Source: JAHCHG01 sp965214585 (lineage in GTDB: Bacteria; Acidobacteriota; Blastocatellia; Pyrinomonadales; Pyrinomonadaceae). Taken from it: 64,000 nucleotides of DNA. The stretch covers positions 1,426,001 to 1,490,000 of the forward strand of contig OZ243957.1 of the NCBI GenBank assembly GCA_965214585.1, written 5' to 3'. Below the pieces are notes generated by a model. It searched no databases and had not been told where the DNA came from. It saw nothing but the letters and a program-made list of their open reading frames with translations. The stretch's first letter is position 1. The number at the start of each line of letters is the position of its first letter. Positions 1 to 7,423 of the stretch are shown here, piece after piece. Both the position numbers and the translations under genes were made by a program.

Positions 1-247
1 AAAACGCCGATTGATGATGATCGAACCACCAATCCAATCTTTCATCGGCTGAGTATTTGAAATCGACAATCGCGTTTTCGTCGCCGTCGAACTGCTCCGT
101 GTCAAAGGCGTTGCCGGCGCGGTGCATCGTCGGCGTATAAGAAATTTGCGCGTCTTTGTTGATCTTCGATTTATAAAATTTTGAAAAAACGGCGGCGGAA
201 GAAACGCCGTCAAAGCAGTTTCCGTGATAAAGTATGCGAAGTTTCAT
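1..247 (-). CDS. DHH-family phosphoesterase, N-terminal part (runs off the window)
   Basis: The reverse strand is open from an ATG at 247 down to base 1 and encodes at least 82 residues. They begin MKLRILYHGNCFDGVSSAAV, the nucleotide-binding opening of DHH phosphoesterases, and reach the FDHHQSAF motif that gives the family its name. Such enzymes hydrolyse phosphodiester or pyrophosphate bonds with divalent metals; the Asp-His-His triplet binds metal. The C-terminal part and the DHHA1 domain that would separate a nano-RNase from an exopolyphosphatase-like enzyme lie outside the window, so the substrate cannot be told. It is divergent from the acetyltransferase at 334, with 86 bases between them. 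Confidence 0.75.
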   Translation of the reverse strand, partial: MKLRILYHGNCFDGVSSAAVFSKFYKSKINKDAQISYTPTMHRAGNAFDTEQFDGDENAIVDFKYSADERLDWWFDHHQSAF

Positions 248-333
248 TCTGATAATTTAAAGAATCCTTTTTTGAAAATAAAGCAAAACACTTTAGAGTA
301 GTTAAATAAGGAAATGTCGTCAAGGAAAGATTT

Positions 334-789
334 ATGAAGATAAGACTTGCAAAAAAAGAAGATGCCGCCAATTTGGTAGAATTTAATCAAGCGATGGCAC
401 TTGAAACGGAAGGAAAGCGACTTGAAACCGAGATTTTGACAAAAGGCGTTGAAGCGGTTTTTGCGGACGAAAAAAAGGGATTTTACGTTGTCGCCGAAAA
501 CGAGAACGATAAAATTATCGGCGGTTTGATGATAACTTACGAATGGAGCGATTGGCGAAATCGCTGGTTTTGGTGGATTCAAAGCGTTTACATTCTGCCC
601 GAAGCACGCGGCAGAAAAATTTATAATCGGCTTTACGATTTCGTCAAAGAAAAAGCGGCGGAAAAAGGCGATGTCTGCGGATTTCGTCTGTATGTCGAAA
701 AGGAAAACGAAAACGCGCAGAAAGTTTACGAAAAACGCGGAATGGAGATTTCGCATTATTTAATGTATGAAGAAGAATCATTCGGATAA
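334..789 (+). CDS. GNAT-family N-acetyltransferase
   Basis: A 151-residue single-domain protein of normal length for the GNAT fold. It opens MKIRLAKKEDAANLVEF, the typical first strand and helix. Around residues 85-105 it has the acetyl-CoA motif A, VYILPEARGRKIYNRL, where the R-G-R-K loop binds the pyrophosphate of acetyl-CoA. Residues 116-135, FRLYVEKENENAQKVYEKRG, form motif B with the usual N-A-x-x-x-Y core before the last strand. It probably transfers an acetyl group to an amine of a small molecule or protein in the cytoplasm; the acceptor cannot be predicted. It precedes a small gene and a hydrolase on the same strand. Confidence 0.85.
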   Translation: MKIRLAKKEDAANLVEFNQAMALETEGKRLETEILTKGVEAVFADEKKGFYVVAENENDKIIGGLMITYEWSDWRNRWFWWIQSVYILPEARGRKIYNRLYDFVKEKAAEKGDVCGFRLYVEKENENAQKVYEKRGMEISHYLMYEEESFG

Positions 790-839
790 TGCGATAATTA
801 TCAATACGGATTGCGATCAAGCAGGCGGAAAGCAATAAA

Positions 840-1127
840 ATGAACAAAATTACCGAACGGGAATTTGCGCGGATTTGCAGAGGAATTGACGAAGACCGCG
901 AAATTATCGTTAAACACAATCCGATTGGGACGGAAGACGAGATTTTGTTGTGGATGCTTCTCAGCGTTTTGAGCGTTTATCTGAGTTTGACGGAGATTGA
1001 AACTCCTTGTTTTAACGGCAAACCGGACGCGAAAACTTATCGTGATGCGATCTTGTTTGTATTAAAAGCCAGAAAAACGGAAGATTTTGATGCGGAAAAA
1101 TATTTGGGTGAATTGATTAAGTTATGA
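840..1127 (+). CDS. Hypothetical protein, 95 aa, coupled to a downstream hydrolase
   Basis: I do not recognise this small soluble protein. It is acidic, mostly helical in composition, with no signal peptide or membrane segment. A GGCGGA purine stretch precedes the ATG. Its stop overlaps the start of the next gene in an ATGA arrangement (1124-1127), which suggests translational coupling with the metallo-hydrolase. That coupling and the absence of a better overlapping frame are the main evidence that it is real. A family name would need a profile search. Confidence 0.6.
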   Translation: MNKITEREFARICRGIDEDREIIVKHNPIGTEDEILLWMLLSVLSVYLSLTEIETPCFNGKPDAKTYRDAILFVLKARKTEDFDAEKYLGELIKL

Positions 1128-1804
1128 TTATAGAAACTTTTACGCTGACACCGTTTCAGCAAAATACGCGCGTTGTCGCTTGCGCGAAAACAAAAAAGGC
1201 GATCTGCATTGATCCGGGCGAAAGATCGGACGCGCTTGTTAGATTTATAAAAGATAATGAATTTGATTTGCAGGCGATTGCTTTGACGCACGCGCATCTC
1301 GATCACATTGGCGGAACGCTGGATTTATACAAAAGTTTTCCACAGGTGGAAATCGTTCTGCACGAAGCCGACGAAGATTTGTATTATAATCTTCCGATGC
1401 AGCCGATTGCGATGGGCGTTCCGCAAGCGCAGTTGAAAAGTCTGAAAATGGAATACGACGCGCCACCGAAATTGACGAGATATTGGAACGACGGCGAAAT
1501 TTACGCGGTCGGCAACTTGCGCTTTAAGATTCTGCACACGCCCGGACATTCGCCCGGACACATTGTTTTAGTGTCGGAAAACGAGAAAAAAGTTTTCGGC
1601 GGCGATTGTCTTTTTGCCGGTTCTATCGGCAGAACGGATTTGCCGGGCGGCTCGATGGAACAACTTATGAACTCGCTAAACGAGAAAATTTTAATACTCG
1701 GCGATGACTTTGAGGTTTTCACGGGACACGGCGAAAATACGACAATCGGGCGCGAAAGAAAAACGAATCCGTTTTTAACAGGCGTTTATCAGATCGGGCT
1801 TTGA
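1124..1804 (+). CDS. Metallo-beta-lactamase-fold hydrolase, glyoxalase II-like (YcbL type)
   Basis: A 226-residue cytoplasmic enzyme with the full dinuclear zinc site of the glyoxalase II branch. THAHLDHIGG at residues 55-64 supplies His56, His58, Asp60 and His61; TPGHSPGH supplies His142; GDCLFAGSIGRTDLPGG supplies Asp161; TGHGENTTIGRER supplies His202. The GRTDLPGG loop and the short C-terminus lacking the glutathione-binding extension match the YcbL-type subgroup rather than classical glyoxalase II. It probably hydrolyses a thioester of small thiols. Its start overlaps the preceding 95-residue gene by four bases. The exact substrate is inference from family. Confidence 0.88.
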   Translation: MIIETFTLTPFQQNTRVVACAKTKKAICIDPGERSDALVRFIKDNEFDLQAIALTHAHLDHIGGTLDLYKSFPQVEIVLHEADEDLYYNLPMQPIAMGVPQAQLKSLKMEYDAPPKLTRYWNDGEIYAVGNLRFKILHTPGHSPGHIVLVSENEKKVFGGDCLFAGSIGRTDLPGGSMEQLMNSLNEKILILGDDFEVFTGHGENTTIGRERKTNPFLTGVYQIGL

Positions 1805-1880
1805 GGTTTGATAAGAAAATGCGTGTGATATTATTAAAGAAAATATTGATAAACTAAAAGAAATGCTGATAACTTTATTT

Positions 1881-2070
1881 ATGAATTGCCGTCTGCTTTA
1901 GCTGACGGAAGAGTTGAAAATAAACTTAGCGGCTTTAGCCGAATTTAAGAAAATATTAATCCTATCTGCTTTAGCTAAAGCAATAAGGAATAAATTTAAT
2001 TTTAATAATTTGGCTAAAGCCCGTCCTTTATGTTAACGCTTTCCGTCAGCTAAAGCAGACGGCAATTCAT
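1881..2070. repeat. Nested palindromic repeat of the GCTTTAGC type
   Basis: The 331-base gap between two hydrolase genes holds a large inverted repeat. Arms at 1881-1910 and 2041-2070 are 30-base perfect reverse complements. Inside them lie a second imperfect pair around 1930-1945 and 2008-2022 (cggctttagccgaattt against aatttggctaaagcccg) and a central 16-base perfect palindrome at 1967-1982, tgctttagctaaagca. All three levels share a GCTTTAGC core. This is REP/BIME-like DNA, able to fold into a cruciform or a long RNA hairpin. No gene lies in this gap. Confidence 0.85.
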
Positions 2071-2135
2071 AAGAAAAAATCAATAGCATTTCTATTAGTT
2101 CTCTATCAGGAAAACAAACAATTCTAGGAGAATCT

Positions 2136-3071
2136 ATGAGAAAAATTTTATCTATAACCGCGTTTCTAAGTCTTTTTGTGTCAACGGCTTTGGCGCATAC
2201 GTCTTTGATAAAAGGCGGACACGCGAAGAAAGATCGGCAGCAGGAATTTAAACTGGAAAAGGTTGGCGGCAATGTTTACGCGCTTTTCGGGCGCGGCGGA
2301 AATATCGGAGTTTCAAGCGGCGCGGACGGGATTTTTGTGATTGACACGCAGTTCGCAGACGTTGTGCCGCAGATCAAAGCCGAACTTAAAAAACTCGGCA
2401 ATGATTCGCCGAAATACGTTTTTAACACGCATTGGCACGGCGATCACACGGGCGGAAATGTTCTTTTCGGGCAGAATTCGATTATCGTCGCGCACGATAA
2501 TGTCAGAAATCGCCTGTTAAATGTTACGGAATTTCGCGGACAGAAACGCGAGCCGACACCGAAAGCGGGTTTGCCGATGATTACGTTTCAAAAGGAAGTT
2601 TCGATTCACTTTAACGGCGAGGAAATCCGCGCTCTGCATTTTCATCACGCGCACACGGACGGCGATTCTGTGCTTTTCTTTACAAAATCGAACGTCGTTC
2701 ATCTGGGCGACCAGTTTTTCGCCGGACGTTTTCCGTTCGTGGATTTGGCAAGCGGCGGAAGCGTTCCGGGACTTTTGAGAAACATCGGCGAATTGATTCA
2801 GATGATTCCGTCGGACGCGAAAATCATTCCCGGACACGGCGCGGTTTCGACGATTGAAGATTTGAGAGATTACAATCATATGCTGATCGAAACGACTCTG
2901 ATCGTGCGGAAGCAAATGGAAGAAGGCAAATCGCTCGAAGACATTAAGAAAGCCGGATTTCCCGCAAAATATAAAGAGCAGGGTTCGGGATTTATCAATA
3001 CGGACGCTTGGATCGAAACGATTTTCAAAAGTTATTCGATGAATATGCTGGAGATGAGCAAAACGAGATAA
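2136..3071 (+). CDS. Exported metallo-beta-lactamase-fold hydrolase
   Basis: A 311-residue protein starting with a clear signal peptide, MRKILSITAFLSLFVSTALA, cleaved near residue 20, so it acts in the periplasm. The zinc ligands are visible: HWHGDHTGG (His99, His101, Asp103, His104), FHHAHTDGDS (His173), HLGDQFF (Asp192) and IPGHG (His234). A tctaggaga Shine-Dalgarno precedes the ATG. Family relatives range from broad lactonase-like hydrolases to B3-like beta-lactamases. Nothing here proves beta-lactam hydrolysis, so I leave the substrate open. A strong terminator follows at 3095. Confidence 0.85.
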   Translation: MRKILSITAFLSLFVSTALAHTSLIKGGHAKKDRQQEFKLEKVGGNVYALFGRGGNIGVSSGADGIFVIDTQFADVVPQIKAELKKLGNDSPKYVFNTHWHGDHTGGNVLFGQNSIIVAHDNVRNRLLNVTEFRGQKREPTPKAGLPMITFQKEVSIHFNGEEIRALHFHHAHTDGDSVLFFTKSNVVHLGDQFFAGRFPFVDLASGGSVPGLLRNIGELIQMIPSDAKIIPGHGAVSTIEDLRDYNHMLIETTLIVRKQMEEGKSLEDIKKAGFPAKYKEQGSGFINTDAWIETIFKSYSMNMLEMSKTR

Positions 3072-3094
3072 ATGTATTTTCAAAAATAAAAAGA

Positions 3095-3125
3095 GCCGCG
3101 AGAATTTTGCTTCTCGCGGCTTTTT
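3095..3125 (+). terminator. Rho-independent terminator after the exported hydrolase
   Basis: A perfect 10-base stem, gccgcgagaa (3095-3104) with ttctcgcggc (3111-3120), encloses a 6-base loop and is followed by five T. It lies 24 bases past the stop of the gene ending at 3071. Confidence 0.92.
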
Positions 3126-3134
3126 CAGAATAGT

Positions 3135-3204
3135 AAGAGTAATGCCTTTAGTGGTGAAAACGCCTGCGAAGCGCGGCTAAATCACCACTAAAGGCGTTAC
3201 TCTT
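3135..3204. repeat. Palindromic repeat between convergent genes
   Basis: Arms at 3135-3157 and 3182-3204 (23 bases, one mismatch) form an inverted repeat just after the terminator and before the end of the opposing fasciclin gene. The arm core is gcctttagtggtga. It may help stop transcription from either side or be another REP-like element. Confidence 0.75.
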
Positions 3205-3212
3205 AACATATT

Positions 3213-3824
3213 TTATTCGGGCATTAAAACCGAATTAATACTGTGAATGTAACCGTTCGACTGTTCGACATTGGCGATTGTAACCGTTGATTTGCCGCCT
3301 TTTTCGTCCATTAAAACGAGTTTTCCGTCGTCCATCATCATCGTCAGCATATCGCCGGAAACGGTTCTGAACATTGCCTTGCCGTTGCTTCTTTCGATGG
3401 CTTTGGCGATCAAACCGGAATCCAGTTTTCCGATAATAACGTGATATGTCAAAACCTTTTTGAGCATATCCATATTTTCCGGTTTCAAAAGATTGTCAAC
3501 TGCTCCCGACGGTAACGCCGCGAACGCGCTGTTTTCCGGCGCAAAAACCGTGAAAGGTCCTTGCGAACTCAAAGTTTCAACCAAGTTGGCGGCTTTAACA
3601 GCCGCGACCAAAGTTGTGTGATCTTTGGAATTTACCGCATTTTCGACGATATTTCTCTTTCTATACATCATCGCGCCGCCGACCATCGGGTTGTCGTCTT
3701 TCATCATCTTTTTGTCTTTCGACATCCTATCGTTTTTCATCATCATATCGTCCTGCGCCGAAGCACTGCCGACAAAGATGAACGCCATTGCGAAAACGAA
3801 TACTGCTGCTAATATCTTTCTCAT
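3213..3824 (-). CDS. Secreted fasciclin (FAS1) domain protein with Met/Lys/Asp-rich segment
   Basis: A 203-residue protein with signal peptide MRKILAAVFVFAMAFIFVGSASAQ. Residues 25-55 are unusually rich in Met, Lys and Asp. The remainder is one FAS1 domain: it contains the family hallmarks LVAAVKAANLVETLSSQGPF, TVFAPENSAFAALPSG (box H1) and a late YTH-like segment, LTYHVI. FAS1 domains mediate adhesion or surface interactions in secreted bacterial proteins. The Met/Lys-rich segment resembles low-complexity stretches in two other exported proteins here (the M16 peptidase linker and the Spy-like protein). The gene converges on the hydrolase upstream. Confidence 0.9.
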   Translation of the reverse strand: MRKILAAVFVFAMAFIFVGSASAQDDMMMKNDRMSKDKKMMKDDNPMVGGAMMYRKRNIVENAVNSKDHTTLVAAVKAANLVETLSSQGPFTVFAPENSAFAALPSGAVDNLLKPENMDMLKKVLTYHVIIGKLDSGLIAKAIERSNGKAMFRTVSGDMLTMMMDDGKLVLMDEKGGKSTVTIANVEQSNGYIHSINSVLMPE

Positions 3825-3948
3825 AATTTTTCCTCTCTTTCTGGTTGGATTTTTTACATCTAAAAAATGCGTCGGTCTGAAAAGCCCGAACGATTTTTTT
3901 AGTAATTCTGTTATGTAATTCGCCGCTTATTCGGTTTTGGATTCAAAC

Positions 3949-3990
3949 AAAAAAAGGTTACGCGAAATAATTTTATTTCGCGTAACCTTT
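3949..3990. terminator. Bidirectional terminator after the aldolase gene
   Basis: Stem ggttacgcgaaat (3956-3968) pairs perfectly with atttcgcgtaacc (3975-3987), with a run of A before and a run of T after. It therefore can terminate in both directions. It serves the minus-strand aldolase ending at 4014. Confidence 0.9.
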
Positions 3991-4013
3991 TTTTGTTTAT
4001 TTTGTTTCCCGAA

Positions 4014-5090
4014 TCAAGCGACGGTTATTTCTTCGCTCAAATAAACGTCTTGAATTGCATTCAAGAGTTCGATTCCTTCATTTGTCGGACGTTGAAACGC
4101 TTTTCGTCCCGAAATCAAACCCATTCCGCCGCCGCGTTTGTTGATAACGGCAGTTCTGACCGCCGCCGCCAAATCGCCTTTGCCTTTTGATTCGCCGCCG
4201 GAATTTATCAAACCGCAGCGTCCCATATAGCAGTTTGCGACTTGGTAACGAACCAGATCAATCGGATTGTCGGAAGTTAATTTGTCGTAAATCAGCGGAC
4301 TCGTTTTGCCGTAACTGCTTTCGATATTCAAGGCGTTGTAGCCGCCGTTATTGGTCGGCAGTTTTTGTTTGATAATGTCGGCTTGTATCGTAACGCCCAG
4401 ATGATTTGCCTGTCCGGTCAGATCGGCGGAAGCGTGCATATCGCCTTCGCTCGTTTTAAAGTCGGAATTTCGCAAGTAACACCAGAGAATCGTCGCCATT
4501 CCGAGTTCGTGCGCGTAGGCAAACGCTTCGGCGATTTCCGTGATTTGTCTGGTTGATTCTTCCGAGCCGAAATAAACCGTTGCGCCGACGGCAATCGCGC
4601 CCATATTTTTCGCCTGCTCGATTGTGCCGAACAAAACCTGATCGTATTTATTCGGATAAGTTAAAAGTTCGTTGTGGTTAAATTTTACAACAAACGGAAT
4701 TTTGTGCGCGTATTTTCGGGCAACCAAGCCAAGCACGCCAAACGTCGAAGCCACCGCGTTACAGCCGCCTTCGACGGCGAGTTCGACGATATTTTGCGGA
4801 TCGAAAAGTTTCGGATTCGGGGCAAAACTCGCGCCCGCCGAATGTTCGATGCCTTGGTCAACCGGCAGAATCGAAAGATAACCCGTTTTGGCTAATCTGC
4901 CGTTGTCAAAAAGAGTTTGCAGCGAGCGCAGAACATTCGGATTGCGGTCGGATTGCAGCCAGATGCGGTCAACAAAATCCGCGCCCGGAATGTGTATATT
5001 CTCTTTCGGAATCGTGTTTGAAGTATGGCTCAGAAGCGTTTCCGCTTCGTCGCCTAAAAGTTCCTGAATCTTGCTATAATTTGCAGACAT
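4014..5090 (-). CDS. fbaB: Class I fructose-bisphosphate aldolase (FbaB/DhnA type)
   Basis: A 358-residue cytoplasmic enzyme matching the archaeal-type class I aldolase also found in bacteria as FbaB, which is about 350 residues. It splits fructose 1,6-bisphosphate by a Schiff base with lysine, without metal. Recognisable stretches are YLSILPVDQGIEHSAGASFA near the N-terminus, PFVVKFNHNELLTYPNKYDQ, GAIAVGATVYFGSEES, and a C-terminal INSGGESKGKGDLAAAVRTA phosphate-binding region. The start is supported by AGGAG twelve bases upstream. An extended -10 promoter lies at 5147-5155 and a bidirectional terminator follows. It provides glycolytic or gluconeogenic flow; transketolase is also in this window. 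Confidence 0.93.
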   Translation of the reverse strand: MSANYSKIQELLGDEAETLLSHTSNTIPKENIHIPGADFVDRIWLQSDRNPNVLRSLQTLFDNGRLAKTGYLSILPVDQGIEHSAGASFAPNPKLFDPQNIVELAVEGGCNAVASTFGVLGLVARKYAHKIPFVVKFNHNELLTYPNKYDQVLFGTIEQAKNMGAIAVGATVYFGSEESTRQITEIAEAFAYAHELGMATILWCYLRNSDFKTSEGDMHASADLTGQANHLGVTIQADIIKQKLPTNNGGYNALNIESSYGKTSPLIYDKLTSDNPIDLVRYQVANCYMGRCGLINSGGESKGKGDLAAAVRTAVINKRGGGMGLISGRKAFQRPTNEGIELLNAIQDVYLSEEITVA

Positions 5091-5146
5091 TATAAAAATT
5101 TCTCCTGATATGTAGTTTTTTGTAAAGAAAAAGCATTTTGCGCCCG

Positions 5147-5155
5147 ATTATAGCA
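5147..5155 (-). promoter_or_regulatory. Extended -10 promoter of the aldolase gene
   Basis: On the minus strand the sequence reads TGCTATAAT, a perfect -10 hexamer with the extended TGN motif, 57 bases upstream of the aldolase ATG. The -35 region at 17-base spacing (TTAATT) is weak, as is common for extended -10 promoters. Confidence 0.6.
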
Positions 5156-5289
5156 TTTTTTTCTTGCTAAATTAAAAACTAATAGTGTAATATGCAAGGT
5201 CGCTGAAAAAAGCGTTTGTTTGTTTGTATAAGATTCGTAATGAGTTTGGTTTCTCTTCCCCGCAAAATATAGCGGTGAGAATTATTAAA

Positions 5290-7275
5290 ATGAGGTTTAT
5301 AAAGATGTATTTTATTTCACGACGGCATTTTGCTGTAATTACTTTTCTTTGTTTAATTTTATTATCGTCGCAGATGGTTTCTGCCGTTAATAAGGACGAT
5401 TGGCAGCCGATTTCGCCGGCGGAATTGGCGATGAAAACTCCGAAGGTCGAGCCGAATGCCGACGCGGAAGCGATTTTCTGGGAAGTTCGCGTTGATGACA
5501 GTTCTCAGGATTTGATAATGAAAAATTACATCCGCGTAAAGATTTTTACGGAAAAAGGGCGCGAAAAATACAGTAAAATTGATATTCCTTTCGTCAAGGG
5601 CATAAAAATAAAAGACATCGAAGCGAGAGTCGTCAAACCGGACGGTTCGATAATCGAACTTGCCGAAGAAGACGTTTTCGAGCGCGAAATCGTCAAGACG
5701 AACAAGGTCAAGGTCAAGGCGAAATCATTTGCGATTCCGAACATCGAGCCGGGCGTGATCGTCGAATACAAATATAAGGAAGTTCGTAAATCGAGTTGGG
5801 CGAGCAATATGCGTATGATGTTTCAGCACGATATTCCGATTCAAAACATCACATATTATTTCAAACCGTATGACAACACGAGATATTTCACGTTCAATAT
5901 GGAAGACAATAAATTTGTCAAAGATAAAGGCGGATTTTACCGCGCGTCTATGACGAATGTTCCCGCGCTCAAGGAAGAAGCCAGAATGCCGCCCGAAGAC
6001 GAAGTTCGCTCGTGGCTGCTGCTGTATTATACCGACGACAAAAAAGGCGATGCGATGAACTTCTGGTCGAGAGCCGGCGGTTTGATCGTCCGCATTTTCG
6101 ACATTAAGGAAACTCTCAAACCGGACAAGGACATCAAAAACGCCGTCGCCGAAATAACCGCCGGAGCAAATACGCCGGATGAAAAACTGGCTAAAATACA
6201 CGAATTCTGCAAAACGCAGATCAGAAATCTGACTTATGACGCTTCTCTGACGGACGAGCAGAAGGAAGAAATCAAGCCGAACAAATCCGCCGAAGAAACA
6301 TTCAAGAAAAAACAAGGAACTGACGACGAAATAAATTCGCTGTTCGCGTCTTTGGCTGACGCTTTGGGATTTGAAACCAGAATCGCGTTCGGCGGCGACA
6401 AAAGCGAAAAGTTTTTCAACATTTCGCAGGCGCATCCTTCGTTCATACATTATTCGGCGGTTGCCGTAAAGGTCGGAGATCGTTGGAAATATTACGATCC
6501 GGGCAGTTATTTCACCAGTTACGGAACTCTGCCTTGGTTTGAGGAAGACACAGCCGTTCTGCTTCTCGGCTACAAGGATTTTGTAACGACGCAGACGACG
6601 TTTTCCGATTACAAAAACAGCGTGGCAAAAAGAACCGCGAAGCTGAAACTTTCCGAAGACGGCACGCTCGAAGGCGATGTCCGCATTGAATATACGGGGC
6701 ATCTCGCGTATCAATACAAGATGAACAATTACGACGATTCGCAAAATCAGCGCGAAGAATCGCTCAAGGAAGCGGTCAAGGAAACTTTAAGCACGGCGGA
6801 ACTTTCCGGCATAAAAATCGAAAATGCAGCCGACCCGGAAAAGCCTTTTATTTACAACTATAAAATTCGCGTTCCGAATTACGCGCAGAAAACCGGCAAG
6901 CGTCTGTTTTTACAGCCCGGATTTTTTACCGCCAATTCAAAACCGCTTTTCTCGGCGGCAGACCGCAAGCACGATATTTTCTTTCAATTTCCCTGGTCGG
7001 AAAATGATGAAGTGGAAATTGAACTGCCGAAAGGCTTTACGCTCGATAATGCCGACGCGCCCGGCGGAATCAATGATCCGCAGAGAATCAGTTCGCTGGA
7101 TGTCAACATAAAAGTCAACAATACAGCTAATCTTTTAACATACAAGCGTCAGTTTTATTTCGGCAGCGGCGGAAGAGTTTTGTTTCAGGTCGGAGCTTAC
7201 GCGCCGGTCAAGGCTCTGTTTGATGCCTTTAATAAAGCCGATACGCACACGATTACGCTCAAGCAGGCGAATTGA
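5290..7275 (+). CDS. Exported DUF3857 / transglutaminase-like protein without the catalytic cysteine
   Basis: About 661 residues. The frame is open to a TTG at 5224, but the ATG at 5290 gives a better signal peptide (hydrophobic core FAVITFLCLILLSSQMVSA). An ATG at 5305 with GAGG upstream is an alternative. The N-terminal half is a DUF3857 domain, followed by a transglutaminase-like core and a beta-rich C-terminal domain. In the tandem neighbour the core has Cys335, His378 and Asp407. Here the cysteine position is aspartate (GTDDEINSL, Asp345) although a histidine (FIHYSAV) and aspartate (YYDPGS) remain. It is therefore probably not a thiol enzyme and may bind peptides or sugars in the periplasm. 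Confidence 0.85.
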   Translation: MRFIKMYFISRRHFAVITFLCLILLSSQMVSAVNKDDWQPISPAELAMKTPKVEPNADAEAIFWEVRVDDSSQDLIMKNYIRVKIFTEKGREKYSKIDIPFVKGIKIKDIEARVVKPDGSIIELAEEDVFEREIVKTNKVKVKAKSFAIPNIEPGVIVEYKYKEVRKSSWASNMRMMFQHDIPIQNITYYFKPYDNTRYFTFNMEDNKFVKDKGGFYRASMTNVPALKEEARMPPEDEVRSWLLLYYTDDKKGDAMNFWSRAGGLIVRIFDIKETLKPDKDIKNAVAEITAGANTPDEKLAKIHEFCKTQIRNLTYDASLTDEQKEEIKPNKSAEETFKKKQGTDDEINSLFASLADALGFETRIAFGGDKSEKFFNISQAHPSFIHYSAVAVKVGDRWKYYDPGSYFTSYGTLPWFEEDTAVLLLGYKDFVTTQTTFSDYKNSVAKRTAKLKLSEDGTLEGDVRIEYTGHLAYQYKMNNYDDSQNQREESLKEAVKETLSTAELSGIKIENAADPEKPFIYNYKIRVPNYAQKTGKRLFLQPGFFTANSKPLFSAADRKHDIFFQFPWSENDEVEIELPKGFTLDNADAPGGINDPQRISSLDVNIKVNNTANLLTYKRQFYFGSGGRVLFQVGAYAPVKALFDAFNKADTHTITLKQAN

Positions 7276-7283
7276 TTTCTTAT

Positions 7284-7403
7284 GTAACGCCGGCATCTTG
7301 CCGGCTGTCAGGCGGGCATCCTGCCCGCCGTCGCAGTTAAATGCAGTTTGCGGAAAGCGTCGGCTGGAAGCCAACGTGACAGCCGGCAAGATGCCGGCGT
7401 TAC
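7284..7403. repeat. 120-bp structured palindromic repeat, copy 1
   Basis: Arms at 7284-7310 and 7377-7403 are 27-base perfect reverse complements starting gtaacgccggcatcttgccg. Inside lies a second hairpin at about 7311-7330 (ggcgggcatcctgcccgcc) and the segment cggctggaagcca before the right arm. The same architecture recurs at 25994-26118 with different but still paired stems. It lies between the two DUF3857 genes. Confidence 0.9.
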
Positions 7404-7423
7404 TTTAAGTTTCGGAGGTTTTT

